A stretch of 15,194 bases of DNA from Candidatus Aminicenantota bacterium (lineage in GTDB: Bacteria; Acidobacteriota; B3-B38; Guanabaribacteriales; B3-B38): assembly GCA_029880275.1 (NCBI GenBank), contig JAOUOQ010000022.1:1-15194 (forward strand). The letters are read 5' to 3'. The position numbers and the translations under genes are program-made. This document shows, one piece after another, positions 1 to 6,933 of the stretch. The stretch's first letter is position 1; the number at the start of each line of letters is the position of its first letter. The notes beneath the pieces are model-generated. The model saw nothing but the letters and a program-made list of their open reading frames with translations, had not been told where the DNA came from and searched no databases.

Positions 1-7
1 TTTGCAT

Positions 8-14
8 CTCCTTT
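8..14 (-). promoter_or_regulatory. Shine-Dalgarno for a gene beginning beyond the left edge
   Basis: Read on the minus strand, positions 14 to 8 are AAAGGAG, a strong ribosome binding site, followed by 7 nt to the window edge. An ATG touches the motif at 7-5 but leaves no spacing, so the real start codon probably lies just outside the window. This suggests another minus-strand gene directly downstream of the small remnant at 69-263. It is inferred from the motif alone. Confidence 0.45.
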
Positions 15-68
15 CTCAAGTTATTGAGTTATATTCTGTCTTTCGGAAGACCAGAAAAAATTTTGCTT

Positions 69-263
69 TCATTTCATGGTATCTCCTTCAACCTTCCCTT
101 TGCAGACAACCTTCATTTCTCCCCTTGGGGTACTGTGGGTCATAAACCATTCGATTTTGTTCCCTTTAACTGTACCTTGAGCCGTGATTTCATTTCCTCG
201 GCGGTCTTTCATGGTCACCGTTAATTTCTCTCCCTCTTGGACTAATTTAACATCTCTGGTCAC
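69..263 (-). pseudogene. Small beta-repeat protein, probable truncated remnant
   Basis: This 64-residue reading frame starts with GTG and has the alternating pattern of small secreted beta-rich proteins (GTVKGNKIEW, then TPRGEM, then GKVEGDTMK). I recognise the pattern, in which strands of the form GxVxGDxI alternate with TPRG turns, but cannot name the family with certainty. Two things suggest decay. Coding-like sequence continues in frame upstream of the GTG (residues IIRTEKTPREEV, echoing the TPRGE motif) but meets a TAG near 306-304 without a good start. The C-terminus stops at GDTMK, where such repeats usually continue with another strand. No signal peptide is present, unlike what I would expect for an intact member. 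It lies 134 bp downstream of cbiO on the same strand. A functional short protein cannot be excluded. Confidence 0.4.
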
Positions 264-301
264 CTCTTCCCGAGGTGTTTTTTCAGTTCGTATGATTCCA
301 T
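260..301 (-). other. 13-codon ORF overlapping the GTG start of the remnant
   Basis: On the minus strand an ATG at 301 opens a 13-residue frame (MESYELKKHLGKR) whose TGA overlaps the GTG start of the next frame as GTGA. Such 4-bp overlaps are typical of translational coupling. Here it may instead be the relic of a frameshift joining two parts of a once longer gene. The ribosome binding site before it is weak. Either reading is inference. Confidence 0.2.
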
Positions 302-317
302 CCTATTATGACTAAAA

Positions 318-323
318 TTTATA
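318..323 (-). promoter_or_regulatory. Possible extended -10 promoter element
   Basis: Minus-strand TGGTATAAA contains TATAAA at 323-318 preceded by the TGn of an extended -10 promoter. No good -35 lies 17 nt upstream. It would place a transcript start near 311, just ahead of the small frames at 301 and 263. Support is weak and rests on motif only. Confidence 0.25.
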
Positions 324-397
324 CCATTTCTGCCAAGTGTCCTTTATATTTTAGACCAAGAAAGGGGATTAAAGGTTAGAAATAGTTAGGGTATTTT

Positions 398-1150
398 TTA
401 TCGGTTTTTGATTTTTAGTAGCCTGGAGAGAGAAAGGGGCAGCTCCAGGTCGTTAGCTTCCAGAAGATGAGAGTTGGTTAAGAGCTCTTCAGTTTTACCG
501 TTGGCTCTGATTGCTCCTTGATTAATTATCATACAGCGAGGGCAGACATCGAGCACGAGGTCGAGGTCGTGGGTGGCGATGACAATGGTCTTGGCTAACC
601 CTTTCAGGAGGTTGATAAGACGCCGGCGGTTTTTGGGGTCGGTATTACTGGTTGGCTCATCTAAAGCAAGAATTTCGGGGTCGTAAGAAAGTACTGTGGC
701 GATGGATACTCGTTTCTTCTCCCCGTAGCTTAAGTGATGGGAGGAGCGGTTTTCATAGCATGGCAGTCCTACCCCTTGTAAAGCCTGCTTTACCCTAATT
801 TTAACTTCCTCGGCGGACAAATCCTGGTTCAAAGGAGCAAAAGCGACATCTTCAAAAACAGTAGGTGAGAAGAGCTGGTCGTCGGGCTCCTGGAAAACCA
901 ATCCCACCTCTCTTCTGATTTCCTTGAGGTTAGCTTTATTAATAACCTTACCCAGAATTCGCACCTCACCTTTTCCTCTTAAAATCCCATTAAAGTGCAG
1001 CAGGAGGGTCGATTTACCGGAGCCGTTAGGACCCACAATAGCAACCTTCTCCCCTTTGCCGATTTCAAGCGATATATTTCGCAGGGCTTCTGTGCCATCC
1101 GGGTAGGAGAAGCTCAAATTTCTGACTTCAATGCAGGGTTCATAATGCAT
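398..1150 (-). CDS. cbiO: Cobalt/nickel ECF transporter ATPase (CbiO/NikO)
   Basis: This is the cytoplasmic ATP-binding subunit that powers a group I energy-coupling-factor importer for Co2+ or Ni2+. All ABC ATPase motifs are visible in 250 residues: Walker A GPNGSGKS (40-47), Q-loop Gln87 in VFQEPDDQLF, signature LSYGE (140-144) followed by KKRVSIA, Walker B LALDE (161-165) and switch His194 in IATHDLD. Length is normal for the family. The D-loop reads SNTDPK where SSLDPK is commoner, a mild change. The ATG overlaps the last 11 bp of cbiQ and lacks its own Shine-Dalgarno, so translation is probably coupled. It is last in the cbiM-PDGLE-cbiQ-cbiO operon. Whether the metal is Co or Ni cannot be told; the subfamily assignment rests mainly on the operon. 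No clear terminator hairpin follows. Confidence 0.93.
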   Translation of the reverse strand: MHYEPCIEVRNLSFSYPDGTEALRNISLEIGKGEKVAIVGPNGSGKSTLLLHFNGILRGKGEVRILGKVINKANLKEIRREVGLVFQEPDDQLFSPTVFEDVAFAPLNQDLSAEEVKIRVKQALQGVGLPCYENRSSHHLSYGEKKRVSIATVLSYDPEILALDEPTSNTDPKNRRRLINLLKGLAKTIVIATHDLDLVLDVCPRCMIINQGAIRANGKTEELLTNSHLLEANDLELPLSLSRLLKIKNR

Positions 1151-1886
1151 GGCTGTGTGTAAATATTTTCACTAATATTATTATGGTTACCAGGGCAAAA
1201 CCCACCAGGATCTCAGCCATTCTGAGGCGGATGGTATTAAGAGTGCGGATAGTGCCATCAAATCCCCGAGAGCACATAGCACTATAAACCCTTTCCCCTC
1301 TCTCGTAAGTGCGAATGAATAGAATTCCTATGAGGGAAGCAGTGCTTTTTATCTGCCGCCATTTTCCGGCGCCAAACTCACGGGACCTCTTCCCTCTGGT
1401 AATCCTCATTGCCTCATCCACCAGGATAAAGATATAGCGATACATAAAAGAGAGAAGCAATATGAATACCTTGCTGATCTTCAATCTTTGTAACCCCTGT
1501 AGAAGGGAAGGGAAGGTGGAGGTCGAGGAGAGAAGTGTAAGCATTACTATGGCAAGGTAAGACTTTATCACTATTCCCCGAAAAAGTACTTTCCCGCTAT
1601 ATTCTGCGCTCAAGCCGGTTCGGTCAAAAAGGAGGAATAGGCTTATTAGTACTATAAAGGGTATAATCATCAGGGAGCGCTTAAGGATAAAGAGGGGCGG
1701 AATTCTGGAGATAATAACCAGAGAGGCGATTATCAGCCCATAGAGGGCGAACTCCAGGAGGTTGCCAGAGTTTGTCAACAGAATAGACAGTACGAAGAAG
1801 AGGGCGACCAATATCTTCAGTCGGGGATCAGCCCTATGAATGGGGCTGTTGAGGTTGCTATATCTATCTAAATAGGAGTGTTTCAT
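1140..1886 (-). CDS. cbiQ: ECF transporter transmembrane subunit T (CbiQ)
   Basis: This is the membrane coupling subunit that links the ATPase to the metal-binding S component. The 248-residue protein opens with the family-like RADPRLKIL (19-27), has about four to five hydrophobic segments (roughly 28-60, 64-88, 105-120, 140-156 and 225-240), and carries the cytoplasmic coupling region. The coupling region shows the two Ala/Ser-Arg-Gly type motifs of T components: AMRITRG with basic flanks, then AMCSRGFDG. Those motifs dock into grooves of the ATPase. It starts 17 bp after the PDGLE gene and overlaps cbiO by 11 bp. A weak AAAGGAT lies about 12 nt before the ATG. Confidence 0.92.
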   Translation of the reverse strand: MKHSYLDRYSNLNSPIHRADPRLKILVALFFVLSILLTNSGNLLEFALYGLIIASLVIISRIPPLFILKRSLMIIPFIVLISLFLLFDRTGLSAEYSGKVLFRGIVIKSYLAIVMLTLLSSTSTFPSLLQGLQRLKISKVFILLLSFMYRYIFILVDEAMRITRGKRSREFGAGKWRQIKSTASLIGILFIRTYERGERVYSAMCSRGFDGTIRTLNTIRLRMAEILVGFALVTIIILVKIFTHSHAL

Positions 1887-1903
1887 AGTCTGTTGTTATC
1901 CTT

Positions 1904-2233
1904 TTATGCCCATCTGTTTGTTGGTCTTTCCTTTTTCCGTTCCTTATATTTTCTCAATAGCATACCTATGGCAACCACAGCTCCGAAGACCACCGCCATG
2001 CCTGCAAGAGCAGCTAAAGCTGTGGAGGCTATCGGTGAGTTTATTCTTGGAAAACGATATTCGGGAAGAGGAGAGAAATCAGCAGATTGGGAAGCCTTTT
2101 GCTGATGTCTGGATATTCCCAGCTTTTCCATAACCATTTCCAATCCGTCGGGCAGCTCAGAGGAAAAAATTGATACAAGAAGACATATTGCCAGAGCAAT
2201 GAGAATGCCTGTAACGCTCTTTCTTCTTTTCAT
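1904..2233 (-). CDS. PDGLE-domain membrane subunit of the metal ECF transporter (CbiN-like)
   Basis: A 109-residue protein with two transmembrane helices (about 7-25 and 69-93) separated by an extracytoplasmic loop. Directly after helix 1 is the diagnostic ELPDGLE motif (26-32), followed by a SPLPEY segment (54-59), both typical of the PDGLE domain. In nickel and cobalt ECF importers this small subunit accompanies CbiM/NikM and is thought to help load the metal, as CbiN does. In some genomes it is fused to CbiM; here it is a separate gene whose ATG overlaps the cbiM stop codon as ATGA, giving tight translational coupling. The C-terminus is strongly basic (RKYKERKKERP), consistent with a cytoplasmic end. 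CbiN, NikN and NikL labels are used inconsistently for this type, so no symbol is given. Confidence 0.88.
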   Translation of the reverse strand: MKRRKSVTGILIALAICLLVSIFSSELPDGLEMVMEKLGISRHQQKASQSADFSPLPEYRFPRINSPIASTALAALAGMAVVFGAVVAIGMLLRKYKERKKERPTNRWA

Positions 2234-2871
2234 GCTTTGTCTGAAGACATTCTTAGCAGGTCAGGTCTTATTTTTTTAATAACTGCGATGATGAGTATAG
2301 TAATAATGGCTTCCACCACTCCTATCAGGGCGTGTATTCCGGTCATAGCTACTAAAGTTGTTTTCCACGGCGCAATCCCTGACAGCCCCAGCTCTCCGGC
2401 ACATGCAGCGGCCGGTATGACAACCGAAAGCCATGCTCCTGCTCCACAGGCTAAGAGGAATAATTTTTTGCTCGGATTCCTCAAGAGGGACAATTTAACT
2501 ATCCATAATCCACTTATTGCCCCCAGTATGGCGATGTTTAACAGATTTGCCCCCAGGGCAAGCAGTCCCCCATCCTGAAAGACGAGACATTGGATAAGAA
2601 CCACTGCCGCCATAACTGTAGAGCCCTCCCATACTCCCAGAAGTAGAGCAGCTAAAAAACCCCCCAGTAGATGCCCCGAGGTCCCCCCGGCAATAGGAAA
2701 ATTGAACATCTGCGCCGCAAAGATAAACGCACCCATTACCCCCATTAGGGGAACCGTTTTTTCTCCCAGTCTCCCCTTGGTTCTCTTAAGGGCGATAGCT
2801 ATCCACCCTGCGGAGATACCGTAACAGAGAAGGGTGGTCTTAGGGTCCAGAAAACCATCTGGTATATGCAT
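2230..2871 (-). CDS. cbiM: Cobalt/nickel ECF substrate-binding membrane protein (CbiM/NikM)
   Basis: This is the S component that binds the metal ion in the membrane. The 213-residue protein starts MHIPDGFLDP, the invariant N-terminus of the family: in the solved NikM2 structure Met1, His2 and His67 coordinate the metal. His67 is present here in GGTSGHLLGG (62-71), preceded by the conserved QMFNFPIAGG. This numbering match fixes the start codon, because the free N-terminus is part of the site. About six to seven hydrophobic segments fill the rest. It is the first gene of the operon, with CGAGG about 7 nt upstream of the ATG. A TATAAT at 2898-2893 would give a leader of only about 15 nt. Co versus Ni preference cannot be decided from sequence. 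Confidence 0.94.
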   Translation of the reverse strand: MHIPDGFLDPKTTLLCYGISAGWIAIALKRTKGRLGEKTVPLMGVMGAFIFAAQMFNFPIAGGTSGHLLGGFLAALLLGVWEGSTVMAAVVLIQCLVFQDGGLLALGANLLNIAILGAISGLWIVKLSLLRNPSKKLFLLACGAGAWLSVVIPAAACAGELGLSGIAPWKTTLVAMTGIHALIGVVEAIITILIIAVIKKIRPDLLRMSSDKA

Positions 2872-2892
2872 AATGCCTCGTAGATTAAAGCT

Positions 2893-2922
2893 ATTATAAA
2901 TTTGGCTTATTATCTTACCACA
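2893..2922 (-). promoter_or_regulatory. Candidate promoter of the cbiM operon
   Basis: On the minus strand a perfect TATAAT (2898-2893) is preceded by TTGTGG (2922-2917) at a long spacing of about 18-19 nt. It would start transcription near 2886, leaving a leader too short for a metal or cobalamin riboswitch. The spacer region also holds a CTTAT/ATAAG inverted repeat that might bind a metal-responsive repressor. The -10 is good and the -35 is weak. Confidence 0.35.
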
Positions 2923-2929
2923 ATATAAG
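2906..2929. repeat. CTTAT-N14-ATAAG inverted repeat over the cbiM promoter
   Basis: Five-base arms CTTAT (2906-2910) and ATAAG (2925-2929) flank 14 nt that coincide with the -35 and spacer of the candidate cbiM promoter. The position fits a repressor operator, and the long spacing recalls NikR-type sites. The arms are short and AT-rich enough to occur by chance. Confidence 0.25.
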
Positions 2930-3086
2930 GGAATTTGAAACTGGAAAGGGAACTTTTGTCGCCAGGTATCACTTAGGATGGTTAAAAAATCATTTCCTTG
3001 CGGATGAGATTGTGCTACAATAATAGAACTTTTAATGTTTAGATGAAGTAGATAAGAAGAAAGTTTTTTCTAATGTGTAAAATGAT

Positions 3087-3113
3087 GCCCAAAGGATACA
3101 TTAATCCTTGGGC
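3087..3113. repeat. Stem-loop with 10-bp stem upstream of the barrel gene
   Basis: The arm GCCCAAAGGAT (3087-3097) pairs with ATCCTTGGGC (3104-3113) around a 6-nt ACATTA loop, with one bulged A. On the plus strand no U-run follows, so it is not a plain terminator in that direction. On the minus strand a short TTTT follows, but nothing obvious would be terminated there. It may be a 5' leader structure of the plus-strand gene or a bidirectional insulator. Confidence 0.45.
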
Positions 3114-3183
3114 GCTAATCTTAAATAATTATCTTATTTCTCTATTTTGCTTGAAAGAGTTCTAAAAAGGATTGCAGATTATT

Positions 3184-3195
3184 CACCCCGGGGTG
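3184..3195. promoter_or_regulatory. Perfect 12-bp palindrome CACCCCGGGGTG
   Basis: This GC-rich, spacerless palindrome sits in an otherwise AT-rich leader, 12 nt upstream of the AGGAGG of the barrel gene. A loopless palindrome of this kind is more likely a DNA-binding site for a dimeric protein than an RNA hairpin. No regulator gene is in view. Confidence 0.35.
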
Positions 3196-3207
3196 GATTA
3201 ATTGAGC

Positions 3208-3213
3208 AGGAGG
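3208..3213 (+). promoter_or_regulatory. Shine-Dalgarno AGGAGG of the barrel gene
   Basis: A full AGGAGG lies 6 nt before the ATG at 3220, the strongest ribosome binding site in the window. It fixes the start that yields a well-formed signal peptide. Confidence 0.75.
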
Positions 3214-3219
3214 TAGATC

Positions 3220-3903
3220 ATGAAAAAGTTGACCTTAATGCTTTTATCTATGGGCTTTTTGTTAGGATTCATATGTGGGCAGCTACTTGCAGCGGATGAA
3301 TCCTCCACATCCAGCAGCGTTTCCGAAACTACAGTAGCTGAAAGAAGCCCTAACTCAGAGATTTCTCTCCTATCTGACGCTTCCAGCGAAGAGAAGAAGA
3401 CAACACGATTCACGGTGTCGCTCTATTCAGGACTGGGAGCTGGCAACATCCATACCGCTCTATCCTTCGGAGGAGCTTTTGATTATTTTCTTAAGGAGAA
3501 GATGGCCATAGAGATAGAGGGAGGATACTCCCTGGGAGGAAAGGATAAGGTAACCATCCCAGAGGTAATGAGCTTCAGTGTTACGGGACCCGGGGTTTAC
3601 CATTTTCTGGCCAATCTCCTTTATGACCTCAAGAAGATAAGAAAGTTCGTCTTCTATGGCAAGGTAGGAGCTGGGGGGGTGGGCTCTTCTTCCAAAGAGG
3701 TAGTGGCTAACCCCAGAGCAAATTTATTCTATAATGTGAGATACGATCCGGTTAAGGATTTTGCTTTAAGCATTGGGGGCGGATTCAGATATCAACGAAG
3801 CTCCCATTGGTTTATAAGGGTCGACCTCAAACAACTGATAATCTTTGCAGAAGACACTTCCGGTATTTTTATTGCTTTAGGCGGATTGTGCTATTCTTTT
3901 TAG
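3220..3903 (+). CDS. Predicted outer-membrane beta-barrel protein
   Basis: A 227-residue exported protein of unknown specific role. Residues 1-24 form a classic signal peptide: KK, a hydrophobic core, and a likely cut after QLLA before ADESS. A polar Ser/Thr/Glu-rich stretch (about 26-60) follows. From about residue 62 come alternating amphipathic strands rich in Gly and aromatics (FTVSLYSGLGAG, MAIEIEGGYSLGG, FVFYGKVGAGG, LSIGGGFRYQ). The last residues are GLCYSF, and the terminal Phe is the usual outer-membrane barrel insertion signal. Size fits a small 8-stranded OmpA- or OmpW-like barrel, but I see no specific family signature. The start is set by AGGAGG. It has no operon partner: cbiM diverges upstream and the lipoprotein gene converges with a 30-bp gap that holds no obvious terminator hairpin. 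Confidence 0.75.
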   Translation: MKKLTLMLLSMGFLLGFICGQLLAADESSTSSSVSETTVAERSPNSEISLLSDASSEEKKTTRFTVSLYSGLGAGNIHTALSFGGAFDYFLKEKMAIEIEGGYSLGGKDKVTIPEVMSFSVTGPGVYHFLANLLYDLKKIRKFVFYGKVGAGGVGSSSKEVVANPRANLFYNVRYDPVKDFALSIGGGFRYQRSSHWFIRVDLKQLIIFAEDTSGIFIALGGLCYSF

Positions 3904-3933
3904 AGCCAATAATTGCCGCCCTCCTTTCGCTCT

Positions 3934-4950
3934 TTATTCATAAAATGCGGTATAATTACATATCCACCATCGCCCAAATTCAAAAACAGCAGTATATACA
4001 TGAGTGACTGTCGTCTCTGTTCGGTAACCATCGCTCTCTCTTATGCTGACAATATTAGTAGTAACGCTGATATCAGAGGCACGCGTTGGGGTTAGGTGAC
4101 CGATGCTCACATCGGAGAGGAAGTAAATTTTCAGGATAAATGGCTCAATCTGATATTTAGCTTGTAAGTAGAGGATAGTGTCTTTCTGATGCTCTCTACC
4201 ATAGCATGAGAGACTGAAGTCCTTGACGATCTCATCTACATCGAGGTACATTAAATTTTCGAACATTCGGAAGAAATTTATTATCATCTCCGAAATTATC
4301 CTCTCTGCCTCTTCTATGTTGAATGGGGAGGCTACATACAATTGCTGGGAGGTTGATCCGATAGCTCCCACATTGTCCGAGACTGTTAGCACTACTTCAG
4401 GATTCCCTTCCTCTTGATACATATGATTGACAATCTTCCCTTCCTCTTTTTCTCCATCTCCGAAATCCCAGCTATATTCGCTTATTTCCCCGTCGGAGTC
4501 ATAAGAGTCTGAAGCATCAAAGATGAAAAGGGTATATTGGGCATAGCCGGTGGAAGGGGTTACATTGAAAGAAGCCACCGGGCAAAGGTTAGGGAAAACA
4601 GAGAAAAAACCTTTTGCAACGCTGGTGAACTCCAGGGAATTCTGGACTATGATGTTGCGTGATCCCACCTGGGCTTCTGGAAGGACCGATATGGTGGCAA
4701 TAGCTAAATTGGAGCTTTTCACATCCACCTGGCTAACATCAATTTCAGCTCCGAAATTGAGTATCATATTGGGAGTGAAATTCTTTCCCTGCATAGTTAT
4801 ATTTTGATTAAATGCACCCTGTCCAACAGAGTTCGGCTCTACTTTTTCTATATCAGGAGGCAATGTGGGGGAGGTGATTTTGTTCTGGCAGCCTATAACA
4901 ATAACAAATCCTACCATAATGCAGCATAATAAGAAAATCTTTTGCCTCAT
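3934..4950 (-). CDS. Lipoprotein with IPT/TIG and PKD domains
   Basis: A 338-residue predicted lipoprotein. Residues 1-20 are a lipoprotein signal ending in the lipobox VIGC, with Cys21 as the lipidated residue. An Ig-like IPT/TIG domain follows (about 31-105: PPDIEKVEPNSVGQG, MQGKNFTPN, and the return strand GSRNIIVQNS). Next is a PKD domain (about 123-207) with its hallmark WDFGDG (161-166) and the preceding FDASDSYDSDG. The last 130 residues form an unassigned alpha+beta domain that begins with a helix (IEEAERIISEMIINFFRM) and ends in strands finishing FGRWWICNYTAFYE. The layout resembles an NTF2/SnoaL-like fold, which is inference. Such modules usually mediate binding on the cell surface or in the periplasm. 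It starts 40 bp after the methyltransferase stop, with GAGAGGTAGGG before the ATG, so it may be the last gene of the glycan operon. Confidence 0.82.
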   Translation of the reverse strand: MRQKIFLLCCIMVGFVIVIGCQNKITSPTLPPDIEKVEPNSVGQGAFNQNITMQGKNFTPNMILNFGAEIDVSQVDVKSSNLAIATISVLPEAQVGSRNIIVQNSLEFTSVAKGFFSVFPNLCPVASFNVTPSTGYAQYTLFIFDASDSYDSDGEISEYSWDFGDGEKEEGKIVNHMYQEEGNPEVVLTVSDNVGAIGSTSQQLYVASPFNIEEAERIISEMIINFFRMFENLMYLDVDEIVKDFSLSCYGREHQKDTILYLQAKYQIEPFILKIYFLSDVSIGHLTPTRASDISVTTNIVSIRESDGYRTETTVTHVYTAVFEFGRWWICNYTAFYE

Positions 4951-4990
4951 AGTACCCTACCTCTCAATTTTGTATCAGTTATTACTACTT

Positions 4991-5833
4991 TTATTTACTA
5001 ATTGATGGAGAAATCCTCTGCGCATGAATGATGAGAGCATAGCCTTGCAAAAAGAAAAGCATCTTATCCCCCTGGGATAACAGCCAGAGGATGGGATAGA
5101 CTATCTTGTATACACACAGCTTTTTCTGATGATGCTTAAATTCCTCGGCAGAGGAAATAGTCAAATGACCATTCCTCAGCTTCTCCTTCTTTCGTCTTCC
5201 AAATATGACATTATACACTAAATTCAGCGCATATTCGATAAATTCGGTAAAAAACCTGGAATAGGTGGAAGAGGAGACCACCTGGAATCCCTCCTTCTCC
5301 AATCTCCTGATGAGCGCCTCGAGCTTATAGCCTTCGCGAACATGTCCATACTCTTCCAGGGTCAATCCACTCTTCCTTTTCAGCAGATTTACTATATGAA
5401 TTCCTCCCACCGATGGGGTAGATAAATAAAATTCCCCATTCTCCTTTAAGGTTCTCTTTATCTCCCTCAGGCAGGCTTCATCGTCTTCCACATGTTCTAA
5501 GATGTCCAGGGCGACAACCACATCAAAGGCGCCATCTTGAAAAGGAAAGCGATGAGGCTGAAGCTGGACAACATTGTCCCTGACCAAATCTCTGGTAGCC
5601 ATAAGATTAGCATAATCCAGGTCAGCGCTGACCCATCTCCCCCCCATTTGCCGTAGGAAATAGCTTATGGTTCCCTTGGCACATCCCAGATCAAGGCAGA
5701 GCTTATTATCCAGAGAGGGGATAAGAGAATGGAGGAGCTTCACCTTTTGCTTCTTTTTGAGAGAGTGGCGATAAATGCGCAGTTGCCAGCTCTCGTAAGG
5801 TTCCTCCTCTGCCGACTCCTTTTTCATCGCCAA
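4991..5833 (-). CDS. SAM-dependent class I methyltransferase
   Basis: A 280-residue methyltransferase of the Methyltransf_11 type. Motif I is LCLDLGCAKG (45-54), the acidic end of strand 2 is SADLD (69-73), and the motif IV/post-motif region is FDVVVALDILEHVEDD (103-118), followed by LKENGEFYLSTP (129-140). The C-terminal 60 residues are unusually hydrophobic (VYKIVYPILWLL, MLFFLQGYALII), which suggests membrane association and perhaps a lipid-linked substrate. It starts 9 bp after the SPASM radical SAM gene. The start is uncertain: TTG at 5833 has a GGAAG 4 nt upstream and ATG at 5827 has the same motif 10 nt upstream, so the ATG may be the real start, giving 278 residues. The substrate is unknown; O-methylation of a sugar is inferred from context only. 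Confidence 0.82.
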   Translation of the reverse strand: MAMKKESAEEEPYESWQLRIYRHSLKKKQKVKLLHSLIPSLDNKLCLDLGCAKGTISYFLRQMGGRWVSADLDYANLMATRDLVRDNVVQLQPHRFPFQDGAFDVVVALDILEHVEDDEACLREIKRTLKENGEFYLSTPSVGGIHIVNLLKRKSGLTLEEYGHVREGYKLEALIRRLEKEGFQVVSSSTYSRFFTEFIEYALNLVYNVIFGRRKKEKLRNGHLTISSAEEFKHHQKKLCVYKIVYPILWLLSQGDKMLFFLQGYALIIHAQRISPSISK

Positions 5834-5842
5834 TGTTCTTCC

Positions 5843-6877
5843 TTATACCTCTTTCTCCCGATACACCCTCTTAAACCATCGCCGCATTAACTTGTAACCC
5901 AGAAGATTCTCTTTGAGGAAAGTTCTCATGTTAATGGTAGGTATCCCGAGGAGGGTCTTTCTCCAGAGACGGTCGCAGCTTTTGCAGGGGCTAATATGGT
6001 CGTAGTTCCGGGTAATAAAGCCCCGCCGTAAGCTGATCATAGCCTCCCCATTCCACACCTCCATAAGAGATGAATTCAGCAGCGAGCCAAGGGGGATCTC
6101 AGCAAAGTAATCCTGAGGGCAGGGGAGCACTGTCCCATCCCAAAGGATGGTCATGGAATACCAGCAGAAAGTGCAAGGGGAGTAACGCTTCCCTTTCGCC
6201 TCCGCAACCCTCTCCTCGGGGATGTTCCCACCCCAGTTGTGGGGGAGCTTTATATACAGTCTGTCCAGGAGCAGTCTATCGAACTGGCGAATAAAATCTC
6301 GCTGGACTCCGGGAGAGACCTCATCTCCGGAGTCTATAGTCTGGAATATAGTATAAGGTTTTTTAAGTCTCAATTTTTGCTTGAGGCGGAGGAAATTGAG
6401 GATATTATTGAGGGTTTTTTCGAAATGCGCATTGACCCGGAGCCTCTCATAGGTCTCTTTCTCAAAACCATCGAAGGAGAAGGATATAAGGTCAAGCCTT
6501 GAGCGTAGAAGCTCTCGGGACATCTCCTCGTCCATAATGGTGGCATTGGTATGGAGACGTGTTTTCAACCCCGCCTCTCTGGCTAAGACTATCATGTCTA
6601 TAATTCGCTTATGAAAGAGGGATTCCCCGCGATGGCAAAGATTTATATCGTAAGCGTTCCCTTTCGCCTCGCGGATAATCTTCTGGTAAAGCTCATAGCC
6701 CATATATCCTCGTTCCACCGGGCGAGGGGAGCTCTGAGGACAGAAAGGACAGCGGAGATTGCAATAATTTGTGGGCTCGAGCCAGATGCGAAGGGGGGGA
6801 TATTGACAGACCTCCGTCCCCTTTTTATACCCCTGGTAAGCGTTCCACAAATGACTTAAATGCTCACTCTTTCCCAT
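5843..6877 (-). CDS. Radical SAM enzyme with SPASM domain
   Basis: A 344-residue iron-sulfur enzyme. The radical SAM cluster motif CNLRCPFC provides Cys39, Cys43 and Cys46, and an RGESLFH segment near 83-89 fits the SAM-binding region. The C-terminal SPASM/twitch region has CTFC (235, 238), Cys253 in GTVLPCPQDY and CKSC (298, 301), enough for at least one auxiliary 4Fe-4S cluster. Members of this family act in peptide maturation or on small carbohydrate and nucleotide substrates. No precursor peptide gene is nearby, and the neighbours are a sugar epimerase and a methyltransferase, so a saccharide-linked role is more likely; this is inference. The basic C-terminus (RRWFKRVYREK) could contact membrane lipids. 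It starts 57 bp after the epimerase gene, and the ribosome binding site is weak. Confidence 0.87.
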   Translation of the reverse strand: MGKSEHLSHLWNAYQGYKKGTEVCQYPPLRIWLEPTNYCNLRCPFCPQSSPRPVERGYMGYELYQKIIREAKGNAYDINLCHRGESLFHKRIIDMIVLAREAGLKTRLHTNATIMDEEMSRELLRSRLDLISFSFDGFEKETYERLRVNAHFEKTLNNILNFLRLKQKLRLKKPYTIFQTIDSGDEVSPGVQRDFIRQFDRLLLDRLYIKLPHNWGGNIPEERVAEAKGKRYSPCTFCWYSMTILWDGTVLPCPQDYFAEIPLGSLLNSSLMEVWNGEAMISLRRGFITRNYDHISPCKSCDRLWRKTLLGIPTINMRTFLKENLLGYKLMRRWFKRVYREKEV

Positions 6878-6933
6878 TATCTTGTGCCACTGGTATGAAT
6901 TCTACCCCAGCAATGCGATATTTCCAAGTATTA

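Larger units (their letters stand above)
2872..3219. other. Divergent intergenic region between cbiM and the barrel gene
   Basis: These 348 bp hold no convincing gene. They contain the candidate cbiM promoter (2893-2922), a hairpin (3087-3113), a 12-bp palindrome (3184-3195) and an AGGAGG ribosome binding site for the downstream plus-strand gene. A weak plus-strand promoter is possible: TTTCCT at 2993 and TACAAT at 3016-3021, spaced 17 nt. I looked for the conserved core of a cobalamin riboswitch and for a NiCo riboswitch and recognised neither. The region is visibly richer in A and T than its flanks. Confidence 0.6.

Noticed and set aside
3087..3113. Rho-independent terminator
   Set aside because: A good stem, but no U-run on the plus strand and no upstream minus-strand gene for it to terminate.
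2872..3219. Cobalamin or NiCo riboswitch upstream of cbiM
   Set aside because: I could not find the conserved core bases of either class, and the best -10 box leaves a leader of only about 15 nt.
5843..6877. RiPP maturase role for the SPASM radical SAM protein
   Set aside because: No short precursor-peptide gene with a leader-like sequence is visible nearby, and the neighbours are sugar enzymes.
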